DNA from: Anaerolineales bacterium
GTDB taxonomy: Bacteria; Chloroflexota; Anaerolineae; Anaerolineales; UBA4823
NCBI GenBank assembly: GCA_020060465.1
Contig: JAGVAD010000032.1
Location: 1 to 61,931 of the forward strand
Direction: 5' to 3'
DNA: 61,931 nucleotides
The notes under the pieces were generated by a model. The model had not been told where the DNA came from. It searched no databases and was given only the letters and a program-made list of their open reading frames with translations. Both the position numbers and the translations under genes were made by a program. This document shows positions 17,508 to 26,911 of the stretch, one piece after another. Position 1 is the first letter of the stretch. Every line of letters starts with the position of its first letter.

Positions 17508-19874
17508 TCACAATAGGGTCATTTGCGGATCGCGGTTTTCCAGTGGATCCAGGCCGAGCATGGCTTCCAGATTTTCACGGTTGAGCAGCGGGTCTTCCGC
17601 CAGGCGGCGCACATGGCGAAATTTGATCAGCCGCCAGCCGCTTTGTAAAGCCATCGAAAGGCGCGGGTCGCGCCGCAGTTTGTACTGCACCAGGTTAGCC
17701 CGTCCGCCGGGCAACACCACTGCCAGCCGCGTCGGCGCATCGGAATCTGCTTTCGTCTCGGCGCGGCTCAGGATTGCTTGAGCCAGCATTGCGGAAGCGG
17801 TTACATAGAAGTGATAATTCGGAACCTGCCTGGCCGCCAGCCAATACACCCACCCCGGCGCGTCGTCGGTTTTCTTAGCTTGAATCTCGAACCCCAACCG
17901 CTCTCCAATCGCAATCAGCAATGTTTTGATTTGTGCCAGATCGGCTCGACGGGCGGCTGGCGAGTCCTCGAGACGCAGACGCCATTGATTCGAATCTGGC
18001 GCTGTTTGCTCGCCGTAAGAGATCAGGCACTCCTGGACAAATTCGCGCGGCGGCGTCAATAGCTCTGGGAATGCGCGACAGATTGCCTGATCAATATGTT
18101 CAAAAGAGCTGCCGGGAGTCTTTTGCAAAAGGCGCACCACTTCCATCTCGATCCGATCTGCCAGAGGTTGTGCGATGGCGCCGCTGTTTTCCTTTCGCGC
18201 AGACAGATCCAGCCACCATAACCCTACATCTAAAGAGCGCGGACTGCCGCCAAAACGCACAAATTGTCCAGGGGCGAGGAGGGCGGTTTCGAGAATCGGA
18301 TGGATTGCTTCCAACATGTGGTCAGCGGTTATTGTGGGATCCGGGATGAGCAGATGAGCTTTTGCCAGCGAGGACAGGACTGCGGCGTGCAGGTCGAGAT
18401 AAGGCGCTGGTTCGCCGCGCTGTCGAAGATATTCGACAATCGCCTGTTCAACAAAACGAACGCGGTCGCTGACATTGGCAAGCAGCGTGAAACGGGTGGC
18501 GGCAGTGGACGAGGCTCTTTGCCACAAGACTTGCGCCAGCCCATCTGCCGGGCGCATGGCTAAACCGGCTAAATCGAAGCCAGCTAATTCGGCGGCGACC
18601 AGAGCAGCGGAAAGGAAACCGGGTTCGATCTCACCGATTATCCCCAGGAACGGCGCTCCGGCAGGCAAAATAGCTGCCAGATGATAGAGAGTAGCGTGCA
18701 ACGCTTCAGTATGCCAGTCCCAATCGTAACGTCGGCGGCGCAACACCGACTTGAATGGCGCGCTGGCTGCGTGCCCCCACAGCCAGCCAGACCACAGCGC
18801 GCACAGTGTCCAAAAAGCCTGATTGGGGCGCGGCAGCGCGGCGAGGACCGCTTCTACGGCTGGAAAGGCGGTTGGCTCTGAACGCCGCGTTTGCTCCGCC
18901 AATGCCTTGAGCCGTCCTTCGAACAGGCAGACGCCGCCCTCTGCTGGGGGCATTTCGGGCCAGATCGTTACAGGCAGGCTGCTCAGTTCTGTGCCTTGCC
19001 TGGGAAGGTTTGCCGTCCATTGGGTCACAGCGTCCTCCAGCGCCAGCCACACGTTGCGCTCTAAGAACCGCGAGGAAATGTTGAGCTGTTTGGGGCGCGC
19101 TCGCGAGGATGAAGGCGACCACAAGATATTGGTTTGATCGAACGCTGCCAGGAGCAGAGCTGTCAGACCGCGCCGCCGGGCGGCAGGGAGACCTTCGAGT
19201 TTGTTGACCAAAGTAAAAAGTGCATAGACGGTGCGAGGTAGATATACTGCTAACGCTTCTTCCACAAAAACGCGATCGGGATCGTCCAAGGGGGCGACGC
19301 GCTCCAGCGCCCGCGCCCGGTGCAGTTCGCTGCCGGAGAAGCGCGCCGCGCGCTCAACATCCGCAGCAGTTGCAGGGTGTTCGCCGCTCTCTTTACAGAT
19401 CGGGCAAGTATATATGCTCGCCACGGGAACCATCGGTTGGCGTTCCCAAATAAACGCCTGGGCTTCAACTTCGCTGCCGCAATTTTCGCAATGGGTGAGA
19501 TACAGGCTGCGCAAATGCGGCTCTAAACGCTCGCCAGCCTTTTGAGAGGCTGCCAGATCAGCTAATACGGCGCGCAACTCCGCTTCTGTTAACGGATCGG
19601 CGTAAAGTTCAAGGAGAAAGCGGGCGATGGGGTTATTGACCGCGGCGAGCAGGCGATAACCTGCGCGGGCGGCTTCGATTGCTTGGCGTGGGGATGCGCC
19701 AAATGGATCCAGCACCCAGGCGCCAACCGGAACGTGCTCTTGCAGCCAGACGGCGGCGACGCCGTCTGGCATCGGCGGCAGAAAACGCCCCAATGGTGCA
19801 CCCTGGCCTGTGTATTGGCCAGGTATAAAGGCAACCGCGCCAGTCGAGCCGTTCATCTGTCTCAAGTTGTTCAA
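17508..19874 (-). CDS. large DNA-methyltransferase-like protein of unknown function
   Basis: This 788-residue protein has an N-terminal block, WVLDPFGASPRQAIEAARAG (Asp56-Pro-Phe), that resembles the SAM-binding DPFxGxGS motif of N4/N6 amino-methyltransferases. A four-cysteine zinc site follows (CENC at 129-132 and CPIC near 158). I cannot find the catalytic DPPY/SPPY motif, so activity is doubtful. The C-terminal third ends in a conserved-looking module (VVLPGGRANLVQYKLRRDP ... GWRLIKFRHVRRL) that could be nuclease-like or nucleic-acid-binding. I do not recognise the whole architecture. It stands alone on the minus strand between a convergent PBP gene and pyk. It might be a defence, DNA-repair or RNA-modification factor, without proof. 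Confidence 0.6.
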   Translation of the reverse strand: MNNLRQMNGSTGAVAFIPGQYTGQGAPLGRFLPPMPDGVAAVWLQEHVPVGAWVLDPFGASPRQAIEAARAGYRLLAAVNNPIARFLLELYADPLTEAELRAVLADLAASQKAGERLEPHLRSLYLTHCENCGSEVEAQAFIWERQPMVPVASIYTCPICKESGEHPATAADVERAARFSGSELHRARALERVAPLDDPDRVFVEEALAVYLPRTVYALFTLVNKLEGLPAARRRGLTALLLAAFDQTNILWSPSSSRARPKQLNISSRFLERNVWLALEDAVTQWTANLPRQGTELSSLPVTIWPEMPPAEGGVCLFEGRLKALAEQTRRSEPTAFPAVEAVLAALPRPNQAFWTLCALWSGWLWGHAASAPFKSVLRRRRYDWDWHTEALHATLYHLAAILPAGAPFLGIIGEIEPGFLSAALVAAELAGFDLAGLAMRPADGLAQVLWQRASSTAATRFTLLANVSDRVRFVEQAIVEYLRQRGEPAPYLDLHAAVLSSLAKAHLLIPDPTITADHMLEAIHPILETALLAPGQFVRFGGSPRSLDVGLWWLDLSARKENSGAIAQPLADRIEMEVVRLLQKTPGSSFEHIDQAICRAFPELLTPPREFVQECLISYGEQTAPDSNQWRLRLEDSPAARRADLAQIKTLLIAIGERLGFEIQAKKTDDAPGWVYWLAARQVPNYHFYVTASAMLAQAILSRAETKADSDAPTRLAVVLPGGRANLVQYKLRRDPRLSMALQSGWRLIKFRHVRRLAEDPLLNRENLEAMLGLDPLENRDPQMTLL

Positions 19875-19971
19875 ACCAATTTCTGAGCATGATTATAACC
19901 GATTGGCTTTGAATTGCTCGTGCGCATCAACAGGGACGGCAGACCCGCGTCATCAAAATAAATAGGCTGAT

Positions 19972-21435
19972 CTAACTTTCACCGACAGTATGTAGTAAAA
20001 CCAGGTTGGCTGGCCTGCAGGCGCTCACCGGATAACCACAAATAATGACCACCTGCTGACCGGGTTGTAGCGGCGACGCCTCCATCATGGCTTGATCCAC
20101 CACGCGGGTCATCTCTTCGATGCTTTCCGCCCGCGACACCAGCGATGGCGTAACGCCCCAAAACAAGTTCAATCGCCGATAAGTTTCTGGATAAGGTGTG
20201 AATGCCAGAATGGGGATTTGTGGACGATGTTTGGAAAGCACGCGGGCGGTGCGACCGGTCTCGGTGAAAACAGCTAAGGCAGCCACATTGCGGTCGCGGC
20301 CCAACGCTTCAGCGGCGCGAGTTGTAAAGTAAACATCATCTTCACAGGAGCCCGCCTGAGGTAAATCCTCCCAGCGCCCCCATTCGAGCATGTGCGCTTC
20401 GGCCTGACGCACAATGGCGTCCATCGTTTTTACCGCTTGAACAGGATACTTCCCTGCCGCGGTTTCGCCGGAGAGCATCACTGCATCGCTGCCATCGAAG
20501 ATCGCATTCGCCACATCCGAGGCTTCGGCGCGCGTGGGGCGTGGCAGATTAATCATCGATTCGAGCATTTGCGTGGCGGTGATGACCAGCCGGGCGCGCT
20601 GATTCGCCAGACGAATGATACGCTTTTGGGCAATGGGGACAGTCTCCGGCAACATTTCGACGCCCAGATCGCCGCGTGCCACCATGACCCCGTCAGCGGC
20701 TTCGAGGATCGATTCCAGGTTATCCAGCGCTTCTGGCCGCTCCAGCTTGGCAATCAGCGGCAGATTCTCGCGCTGTGGGGCCAGGCGCTGGATGGCGGCT
20801 CGCACACGTTGCACATCTTCAGCCGTGCAAACAAAAGAGATAGCCACAGCATCCACGCCCATCTTTAGCCCAAACTCCAAATCTGTCTCATCTTTCGCCG
20901 TCAGGCTGGAAAGGTTAAGCCGGGCATGGGGCAGGTTGACGCCTTTGTTCGACTTCAGCATCCCGCCCACCTTGACCTGCGTTTCCACCTGATCTCCATC
21001 AATTCGCACAACGGTCAACTCCAGGTTGCCGTCGTCCAACAGAATTCTGCCGCCAGGATCAACCGCTTGCGTCAGGTCGGGAAAATCCACGGAGACCACT
21101 TGCTCATTTCCGAGGATTGGGGCGGCGGTGAGAATGAAGCGCTGGCCGGCGCGCAGCTCCACCTGTTGATTTTGAATCTCGCCGACACGGATTTTGGGCC
21201 CCTGCAGATCCTGGAGGATAGTGATGGGCCGGCCCATCTGCTGCGAAACGGCGCGCGCGCGTTGATAAATCCGCAGGTGATCTTCGTGGCTGCCATGCGA
21301 GAAGTTCAGCCGAATGACATCTACACCAGCCTCCAGTAAAGCGCGCAGGGTGGTTTCCTCCTGGCTGGCGGGTCCAATCGTGGCGACAATTCTGGCGCGT
21401 CTTTCCATCAGAAAGCGTTCGGGAACTCTCCCCAC
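19972..21435 (-). CDS. pyk: pyruvate kinase
   Basis: This 487-residue glycolytic enzyme converts phosphoenolpyruvate and ADP to pyruvate and ATP. Family hallmarks are RRARIVATIGPAS, RLNFSHGSHEDH, the active-site region LIAKLERPEALDNLESI with DGVMVARGDLGVE, and ITATQMLESMINLPRPTRAEASDVANA. A C-terminal domain is present. A GTG start at 21435 has a purine-rich site (AAAGGGGG) upstream. The ATG at 21408 (MERRARIV) aligns better with family N termini but lacks a ribosome site, so the start is unresolved. Confidence 0.96.
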   Translation of the reverse strand: MGRVPERFLMERRARIVATIGPASQEETTLRALLEAGVDVIRLNFSHGSHEDHLRIYQRARAVSQQMGRPITILQDLQGPKIRVGEIQNQQVELRAGQRFILTAAPILGNEQVVSVDFPDLTQAVDPGGRILLDDGNLELTVVRIDGDQVETQVKVGGMLKSNKGVNLPHARLNLSSLTAKDETDLEFGLKMGVDAVAISFVCTAEDVQRVRAAIQRLAPQRENLPLIAKLERPEALDNLESILEAADGVMVARGDLGVEMLPETVPIAQKRIIRLANQRARLVITATQMLESMINLPRPTRAEASDVANAIFDGSDAVMLSGETAAGKYPVQAVKTMDAIVRQAEAHMLEWGRWEDLPQAGSCEDDVYFTTRAAEALGRDRNVAALAVFTETGRTARVLSKHRPQIPILAFTPYPETYRRLNLFWGVTPSLVSRAESIEEMTRVVDQAMMEASPLQPGQQVVIICGYPVSACRPANLVLLHTVGES

Positions 21436-21570
21436 CCCTTTTCCCCCTTTCCCAGTGGGAAGGGGAGGATGGGTAAGAGAGATGGTTTCCGAATATTCTC
21501 CATCATTCTATAAGATGCCTTTCAAAGTCATAGAAGCACGGGCGAGGGGATCTCCTCGCCTGCGCTGCGT

Positions 21571-22890
21571 TTAGATATAGTGAAGCTCACGCGCCTGGCG
21601 CGTCAGTTCAGCGCGAAAATCGGGGTGGGCAATATTGATTAATTGGAGAGCGCGCTGGCGAATGCTCTTGCCATAGAGATACGCCACGCCGTATTCAGTG
21701 ACTACATAATGGACGTGGTTGCGTGTGGTCACCACGCCAGCGCCCTGTTTAAGCATGGCGGTGATGCGGCTGACCACCTGGCGATCGCGCAGGGTGGTGG
21801 TGCTGGGCAAGGCGATGATAGGGATGCCACCCTTGGAGCGGGAGGCTCCATAAATGAAATCCAACTGGCCGCCCACGCCGCTGTAGATCTTGGGACCGAT
21901 GCTGTCGGCGCACACCTGCCCGGTCAGATCCACTTCGATGGCCGAATTGATGGCCACCTGGCGCTCATTTTGGGCAATGACAAAGGGGTCGTTGACATAT
22001 TCGGTAGGGTGCAGTTCAATCAACGGGTTATCATCCACCCACTGATAGAGCCGGCGGCTACCCAGGATAAAACCGGCGATCATCTTCCCTGGATGGATGC
22101 TCTTGCGCGCCCCGGTCAGAACGCCTTCTTCCACCAGTTCGATTACGCCGTCTGAAAACAGCTCGGTGTGGATGCCCAGATCCCTCTTGTTTTTCAGGTA
22201 TTTAAGCACTGCGTCGGGGATGGCGCCAATGCCCATTTGCATCGTTGCCCCATCGGGGATCAACTCTGCGATATAACTGGCGATACGGTCGGTGTTTTCA
22301 TCCGGCGCGCCTTCGTTCATCAGGAGTTCGGGCAGCTCATAATCCACCGGGACGATGTAATTCAGGCGGCTGACATGAATGAATGAGTCGCCCAGGGTGC
22401 GCGGCATCTTTTGATTGACCTCGGCGATGATGGTTTTGGCCGATTCGGCGGGAGATTTGGTCAGTCCGACTTCAATCCCCAGACTGCAAAATCCATGTTC
22501 GTCGGGAGGCGAGCAATGGATCAGGGCTACATCTACCGGCAGGTGTTTGTTCTTGAAGAGCAAGGGAAATTCAGAGAGCAGTACGGGGGTGAAATCAGCA
22601 CGTCCTTCGTGAACCGCGGCGCGTACATTGGCGCTGACAAACATGGTATTCACCCGCAGATGTCCCTGCATTTCAGGCTTCACATAGTCTGCCGGGCCAA
22701 TGCTGAGCGCCTGACAAATCTCGACATCTTTCAGATTGGGAGCGTATTCCACCAGCGCGTTCAGGACTTTTTGCGGCACAGAACAGTTGCCGGTCAGGAA
22801 GATACGGTTGCCAGATTTGATGTGGCGCACCGCCTCTTCTGCGCTAACCACGCGGGATTGGTAGAGTTTGTTGTAATCTGCCATGAGCAT
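21571..22890 (-). CDS. acetyl-CoA hydrolase / CoA-transferase family protein
   Basis: This 439-residue protein of the Cat1/4-hydroxybutyrate CoA-transferase family is recognised by VSAEEAVRHIKSGNRIFLTG near the N terminus, IPDGATMQMGIGAIPDAVL in the middle, and the second-domain segment INSAIEVDLTGQVCADSIG carrying the likely catalytic Glu. ITAMLKQGAGVVTTRNHVHYVVTEYGVA closes the domain. It moves CoA between acetyl-CoA and another acid, or hydrolyses acetyl-CoA. The ATG directly follows the alanine dehydrogenase stop (TAAATG), so the two are coupled, which suggests fermentative amino-acid and acetate metabolism. A Met two codons later is an alternative start. Confidence 0.9.
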   Translation of the reverse strand: MLMADYNKLYQSRVVSAEEAVRHIKSGNRIFLTGNCSVPQKVLNALVEYAPNLKDVEICQALSIGPADYVKPEMQGHLRVNTMFVSANVRAAVHEGRADFTPVLLSEFPLLFKNKHLPVDVALIHCSPPDEHGFCSLGIEVGLTKSPAESAKTIIAEVNQKMPRTLGDSFIHVSRLNYIVPVDYELPELLMNEGAPDENTDRIASYIAELIPDGATMQMGIGAIPDAVLKYLKNKRDLGIHTELFSDGVIELVEEGVLTGARKSIHPGKMIAGFILGSRRLYQWVDDNPLIELHPTEYVNDPFVIAQNERQVAINSAIEVDLTGQVCADSIGPKIYSGVGGQLDFIYGASRSKGGIPIIALPSTTTLRDRQVVSRITAMLKQGAGVVTTRNHVHYVVTEYGVAYLYGKSIRQRALQLINIAHPDFRAELTRQARELHYI

Positions 22891-23982
22891 TTACTCCATC
22901 TGCGCCAGGGGGGAAAGGCTGGAGATGTGCCTCACTTTCCCTTGATAGGTGCCTACGCCGTGTTCGATAGCCGGGTTTTCAGCAATGGCTCGGTCAACGC
23001 CTTTCTCAACTATTTCTTCGATAAAGGGCATGGCTGCATTGAGGAAGGCGTAGGTCGAAGTGCGCGCCACCACGCTGGGTATGTTCGGCACACAATAATG
23101 GATGATCCCCTCTTCGATGAAGGTGGGCTTTTCATTGGTGGTGGGGCGCGAGGTCTCCACACAGCCGCCTTCGTCTATGCTGATATCCATGATGATCGAG
23201 CGCGGCTTCATATTGCGAAGCATCTGGCGCGTGATAATAATCGGCGGTCGTTCACCAGGCACCAGGATTGCTGCCACCACAATATCAGCGTAAGCGCAGG
23301 CGCGCTCGATATTGATGGGGTTCGAAATCATGGTCACCACGCCTGGCAATGTGTTGTAGATGGTCTCTAAAGCACTGATATTGGTATCCAGCACCGTCAC
23401 ATGAGCGCCCATACGCAGGAACGCTTTGGCTGCGCCGCTGCCGGCGATCCCCGCTCCAATAACCACCACCTCGGCTGGCGGAATGCCCGGCATCCCGCCA
23501 ATCAAGATGCCCTTGCCGCCTTCGTTGCTTTGCAACAGGCGGGCGCCAATTTGCGCTGCCAGGATGCCGCCGATTGCACTGAGCGGTTTACGAATCGGCA
23601 CTGTACCGTCCGGGAGCTGGATTTGTTCATAGGCAATGGCGGTGATCTCTTTTTCGACTAACTTTTCGATTTTGTTTTTACGCGCCGAACCGAGGTGCAA
23701 TAAGCCAGCGATTGCAGAGCCGGGCCGCAGCCAATCTATTTCTTCCTCCGTAGGGCGAGCCACCTTCAACAACAAATCTGCACGCCCGAAGACTTCGTGC
23801 GGCGTGTAAGCGATTCTTGCCCCGGCGTTCATGTACTCTTGATCGCTAAAACCGGCGCCCAGTCCGGCGTCGTGTTCCACATAGCAGGTGTGACCCAGTT
23901 GGGTGAGCATTTTTACGCCTGCTGGGAACAATCCGACCCGATATTCAAAAGCTCTGGTTTCTTTTGGAATGCCGATGTTCAT
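22891..23982 (-). CDS. ald: alanine dehydrogenase
   Basis: This 363-residue protein catalyses L-alanine + NAD+ + H2O to pyruvate + ammonium + NADH. It opens with MNIGIPKET and the substrate residues in EYRVGLFP. It also has LHLGSARK, the Rossmann motif VVIGAGIAGSGAAKAFLRMGA, and DISIDEGGCVETSRPTT. Length and order match the family. AAGGAG precedes the ATG. It forms a coupled pair with the CoA-transferase downstream and lies 126 bases after rocD, so the cluster links amino-acid catabolism to pyruvate and acetyl-CoA. Confidence 0.95.
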   Translation of the reverse strand: MNIGIPKETRAFEYRVGLFPAGVKMLTQLGHTCYVEHDAGLGAGFSDQEYMNAGARIAYTPHEVFGRADLLLKVARPTEEEIDWLRPGSAIAGLLHLGSARKNKIEKLVEKEITAIAYEQIQLPDGTVPIRKPLSAIGGILAAQIGARLLQSNEGGKGILIGGMPGIPPAEVVVIGAGIAGSGAAKAFLRMGAHVTVLDTNISALETIYNTLPGVVTMISNPINIERACAYADIVVAAILVPGERPPIIITRQMLRNMKPRSIIMDISIDEGGCVETSRPTTNEKPTFIEEGIIHYCVPNIPSVVARTSTYAFLNAAMPFIEEIVEKGVDRAIAENPAIEHGVGTYQGKVRHISSLSPLAQME

Positions 23983-24108
23983 AAATGCTCCTTATACTGC
24001 TTCCATTCATTTTCTATCTTTTGATCAAAGGCGTTTGGGTACTCATCTGTGGTGAGAGGCATCTACAAACAGAATCGCGAATACCCGAATAAAAGCTACC
24101 CGATGACG

Positions 24109-25311
24109 TTACAGAGTCAACAGCACCTCGCGTATTTTGGGCAGCGCCCAGTCTATCGTTTCCTGGTCAATAATGAGCGGCGGCGCAAAGCGGATGACGT
24201 GCTGATGGGTCTCTTTTGCCAGGATGCCGCGGTCTTTTAATGCTTCGCAGAAACGGCGAGCGTCGCCAGCTTCAGGCTTCAGTTCCACGCCGATCAGCAA
24301 ACCTTTTCCGCGCACTTCTTTCACATGCGGGCTGGGGATTTCTGCCAACTGTTCAAGGAAATATTCGCCCATACGAGCAGAATTGGCGATCAGGTCTTCG
24401 TCACGCAGCACGCGCAGCGCAGCGCGCGCCACTGCTGCGCCCAAAGGATTCCCGCCAAAGGTCGAGCCGTGTTCTCCCGGTTGGAACAGCCCCATGATTT
24501 TTTTATCGGCCAGCACGGCTGACACCGGATAGAAACCGCCAGAAAGCGCCTTGCCGATGACCATCATATCTGGACGCACCCCTTCATGATCGCAGGCGAA
24601 CAACTTGCCGGTGCGCCCCAGACCGGTCTGGATTTCATCGGCGATGAGCAAAACATTGCGCTCATCCGCCAGGTGGCGCACACCGCGCAGGAAACCTTCC
24701 GGCGGCACGATCACACCAGCCTCCCCCTGGATCGGTTCCACGCAGATAGCGGCGGTATTGGGGGTGATAGCTTGCTTCACTGCGTTCAGATTGCCATAGG
24801 GAAGCGACACAAAACCGGGCGTGAAGGGGCCAAAATCGTCTTTATACAACGGTTCTGACGAGAACGAGATGATCGAAATGGTGCGCCCATGAAAGTTATT
24901 TTCAAAGGTGATAATCTCCGCTTGGTGGCGGGGCACGCCCTTGACGCGATAAGCCCATTTGCGCGCCAGCTTCAGAGCCGTCTCGACGGCTTCTGCGCCG
25001 CTATTCATGGGCAGCGCCATTTCATAGCCAGTCAACGCGGCTAATTCCTGATACAACAGCGGCAATTGGTCATTGCGGAAAGCGCGCGAAGTCAGAGTGA
25101 CTTTTTGCGCCTGGTCAATCAGCGCCTGGAGGATTCGTGGGTGGACGTGTCCCTGGTTCAGCGCTGAATAGGCGCTCAGGCAATCCAAATAGCGGTTGCC
25201 CTCCACATCATAAACCCAGACGCCTTCACCGCGGGTGATAACCACGTCGAGTGGATGATAATTGTGGGCGCCATAATTTTCTTCGAGTTGGATGTATTCT
25301 TGTGTCTTCAT
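24109..25311 (-). CDS. rocD: ornithine--oxo-acid aminotransferase
   Basis: This is a 400-residue PLP enzyme of the class III aminotransferase group, from the ATG at 25311 where homology begins ([20 protein letters not shown]). It carries [14 protein letters not shown] with the cofactor Asp, the PLP lysine in [17 protein letters not shown], and [14 protein letters not shown]. The sequence fits ornithine delta-aminotransferase, giving glutamate-5-semialdehyde. Its ATG overlaps the stop of rsmD by four bases (ATGA), so translation is coupled. Confidence 0.93.
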   Translation of the reverse strand: MKTQEYIQLEENYGAHNYHPLDVVITRGEGVWVYDVEGNRYLDCLSAYSALNQGHVHPRILQALIDQAQKVTLTSRAFRNDQLPLLYQELAALTGYEMALPMNSGAEAVETALKLARKWAYRVKGVPRHQAEIITFENNFHGRTISIISFSSEPLYKDDFGPFTPGFVSLPYGNLNAVKQAITPNTAAICVEPIQGEAGVIVPPEGFLRGVRHLADERNVLLIADEIQTGLGRTGKLFACDHEGVRPDMMVIGKALSGGFYPVSAVLADKKIMGLFQPGEHGSTFGGNPLGAAVARAALRVLRDEDLIANSARMGEYFLEQLAEIPSPHVKEVRGKGLLIGVELKPEAGDARRFCEALKDRGILAKETHQHVIRFAPPLIIDQETIDWALPKIREVLLTL

Positions 25312-25892
25312 CGGTTGTCCTTGGTGTGTTGCTCGCGATTTGATTCGTAGAAAACGAACAGCACGCTGCCGTAATGACGCTGGTCGAATTCCATCAAGTT
25401 TTTCAGGGTCAAATCTTGATACTCGATGGGGTGGATTTGAACAATGACCCAGGCATCCTCGGCCAGCCATGCGGGGTTTGCATCCAACGCAGACAGGGCG
25501 CGCTTCCATAGCTCTTTATATTGCGGTGGGGCGATAAAAATATAGTCGAAGGCGCGATCTGGGGCGCTTCCTAGTAAATCGAAGGCGTCCTGACGCCGAA
25601 CATCCGCCCCCGCTTTCAAATCGGTCAGCGACAAATTCTGACGGATGGTTTCGATAGCTTGCTGTTGGATATCCAGAAAGCGCGCATATTCTGCGCCGCG
25701 GCTCAGCGCCTCAATGCCAACGCTGCCGGTGCCGGCGAAGAGATCGAGGAAAGATGCGCCAATGATGTCTGCGCCGATGATGTTAAAGAGCGATTCCTTC
25801 GCCCGATCTGTGATCGGGCGCGTGGCCTCGCCGGGCACAGATCGTAAACGACGGCCACGCGCTTTGCCAGAGATCACCCGGAGTCCACTCAT
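25308..25892 (-). CDS. rsmD: RsmD-family 16S rRNA (guanine-N2) methyltransferase
   Basis: This 194-residue SAM-dependent methyltransferase begins [16 protein letters not shown] and has the RsmD/YhhF motif [21 protein letters not shown]. RsmD modifies G966 of 16S rRNA. The catalytic motif IV is unusual: where the family has (D/N)PPY, this protein reads IFIAPPQY, with Ala121 in place of the acidic or amide residue. Either the activity is altered, or a neighbouring residue substitutes, or this is a paralogue. It overlaps rocD downstream and follows the URO-D gene by 41 bases. Confidence 0.85.
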   Translation of the reverse strand: MSGLRVISGKARGRRLRSVPGEATRPITDRAKESLFNIIGADIIGASFLDLFAGTGSVGIEALSRGAEYARFLDIQQQAIETIRQNLSLTDLKAGADVRRQDAFDLLGSAPDRAFDYIFIAPPQYKELWKRALSALDANPAWLAEDAWVIVQIHPIEYQDLTLKNLMEFDQRHYGSVLFVFYESNREQHTKDNR

Positions 25893-25933
25893 AGAATGCT
25901 CATTGGCGGTGAAATAGCCCGCTTATATGCCGA

Positions 25934-26911
25934 TCAACTCTCAACACTCTGGCGCAAAGCCAGGATGTTGCCCAGCGGCGCGATGATCGGCGTAACGCAG
26001 CCGGTGCCCAGGATCACTCGCTGGCCGCCTGTGGCTTGGATTGCCTCCAGAGCCTCGCTGCGTATCTGATCTGGCGCGCCGTACACCAGCGTTTCGCGCA
26101 ATACGCCACCGCATACTGCGCCTTTGAAGAGAGAGAGGCCGGCGCCCAGGGAAGGGTAAGTCTCCCGGTCGTGCCAGTTGATGATGTTGACCGGATAATC
26201 TAAGAACAGGTTGAACATCACCTCCGAGCCGTGCAAGTGGAGCATCTTCAGCCACATGGAGCTGGCGGCTTCCAGTATCTGTAAGTCATAGGCGCGGCCA
26301 AAGGCGAAATATTCCGCCTCCGATAGCAATCCATATTGGGCATGCTGTACGGCATAAAAGATGCCGGCGACGCCGCTGTCTTGCAGCGCCTGGATAAAGC
26401 GTTGGGTGCTTTCCGTGATGGTTTTCAAGCCGGCGTGCAATTGCTGTGGAAAGCGGCGCATGTGCACCAGCAGTTGCTCGCCGCCTGCCAGATTTTTGGC
26501 TTGCGATAATGGGTTGAAGATGGTTTGGATCATCGGGGTTGTCTGCCCCAGCTCTTGCGAAAGGATGCGCAGGCATTCAAGCTCAGCCGCCAGATGTCCG
26601 CGTTTTGGATCCAAGACGGGCAAGCGTTCCCAATCGTCGGGGTGCTGAATGACTCGTTGCGTATAATCTCGCGTGCCTTCCGGGTTGCCGCGCCATTCAT
26701 CCTTCACGCCCCAATCCTTAAGGCAATAAGAAGACGCGGGGGTGACTTTGACCAAATCAAAGTCGAATGTGCGTTGGAACATTAAGACAGAAGAAGCCAA
26801 TCCCGAAGGCGTTTGATCATCCACCGGGAAATGCCGCCAGAGCGCCACGGGTGGACGGTCGAGGATTTCGGCGTTTAGACAGGCTTCAATTCGGTCGCGA
26901 TGTGTAATCAT
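25934..26911 (-). CDS. uroporphyrinogen decarboxylase-family protein
   Basis: This 325-residue URO-D/MtaA superfamily TIM-barrel protein has the family N terminus (THRDRIEACLNAEILDRPPVALWRHFP), FDLVKVTPASSY, the MLHLHGSE segment and the C-terminal VILGTGCVTP. HemE proper conserves RQAGR and other substrate residues that are not seen here, so a corrinoid methyltransferase-like or other role is more likely than haem synthesis. It overlaps the chelatase-I-like ATPase gene by four bases, which suggests a shared tetrapyrrole- or corrinoid-related function. Confidence 0.85.
   Translation of the reverse strand: MITHRDRIEACLNAEILDRPPVALWRHFPVDDQTPSGLASSVLMFQRTFDFDLVKVTPASSYCLKDWGVKDEWRGNPEGTRDYTQRVIQHPDDWERLPVLDPKRGHLAAELECLRILSQELGQTTPMIQTIFNPLSQAKNLAGGEQLLVHMRRFPQQLHAGLKTITESTQRFIQALQDSGVAGIFYAVQHAQYGLLSEAEYFAFGRAYDLQILEAASSMWLKMLHLHGSEVMFNLFLDYPVNIINWHDRETYPSLGAGLSLFKGAVCGGVLRETLVYGAPDQIRSEALEAIQATGGQRVILGTGCVTPIIAPLGNILALRQSVES

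Noticed and set aside
21541..21560. GGCGAGG/CCTCGCC hairpin after the CoA-transferase gene as terminator
   Set aside because: No T-run follows on either strand and the stem is short.
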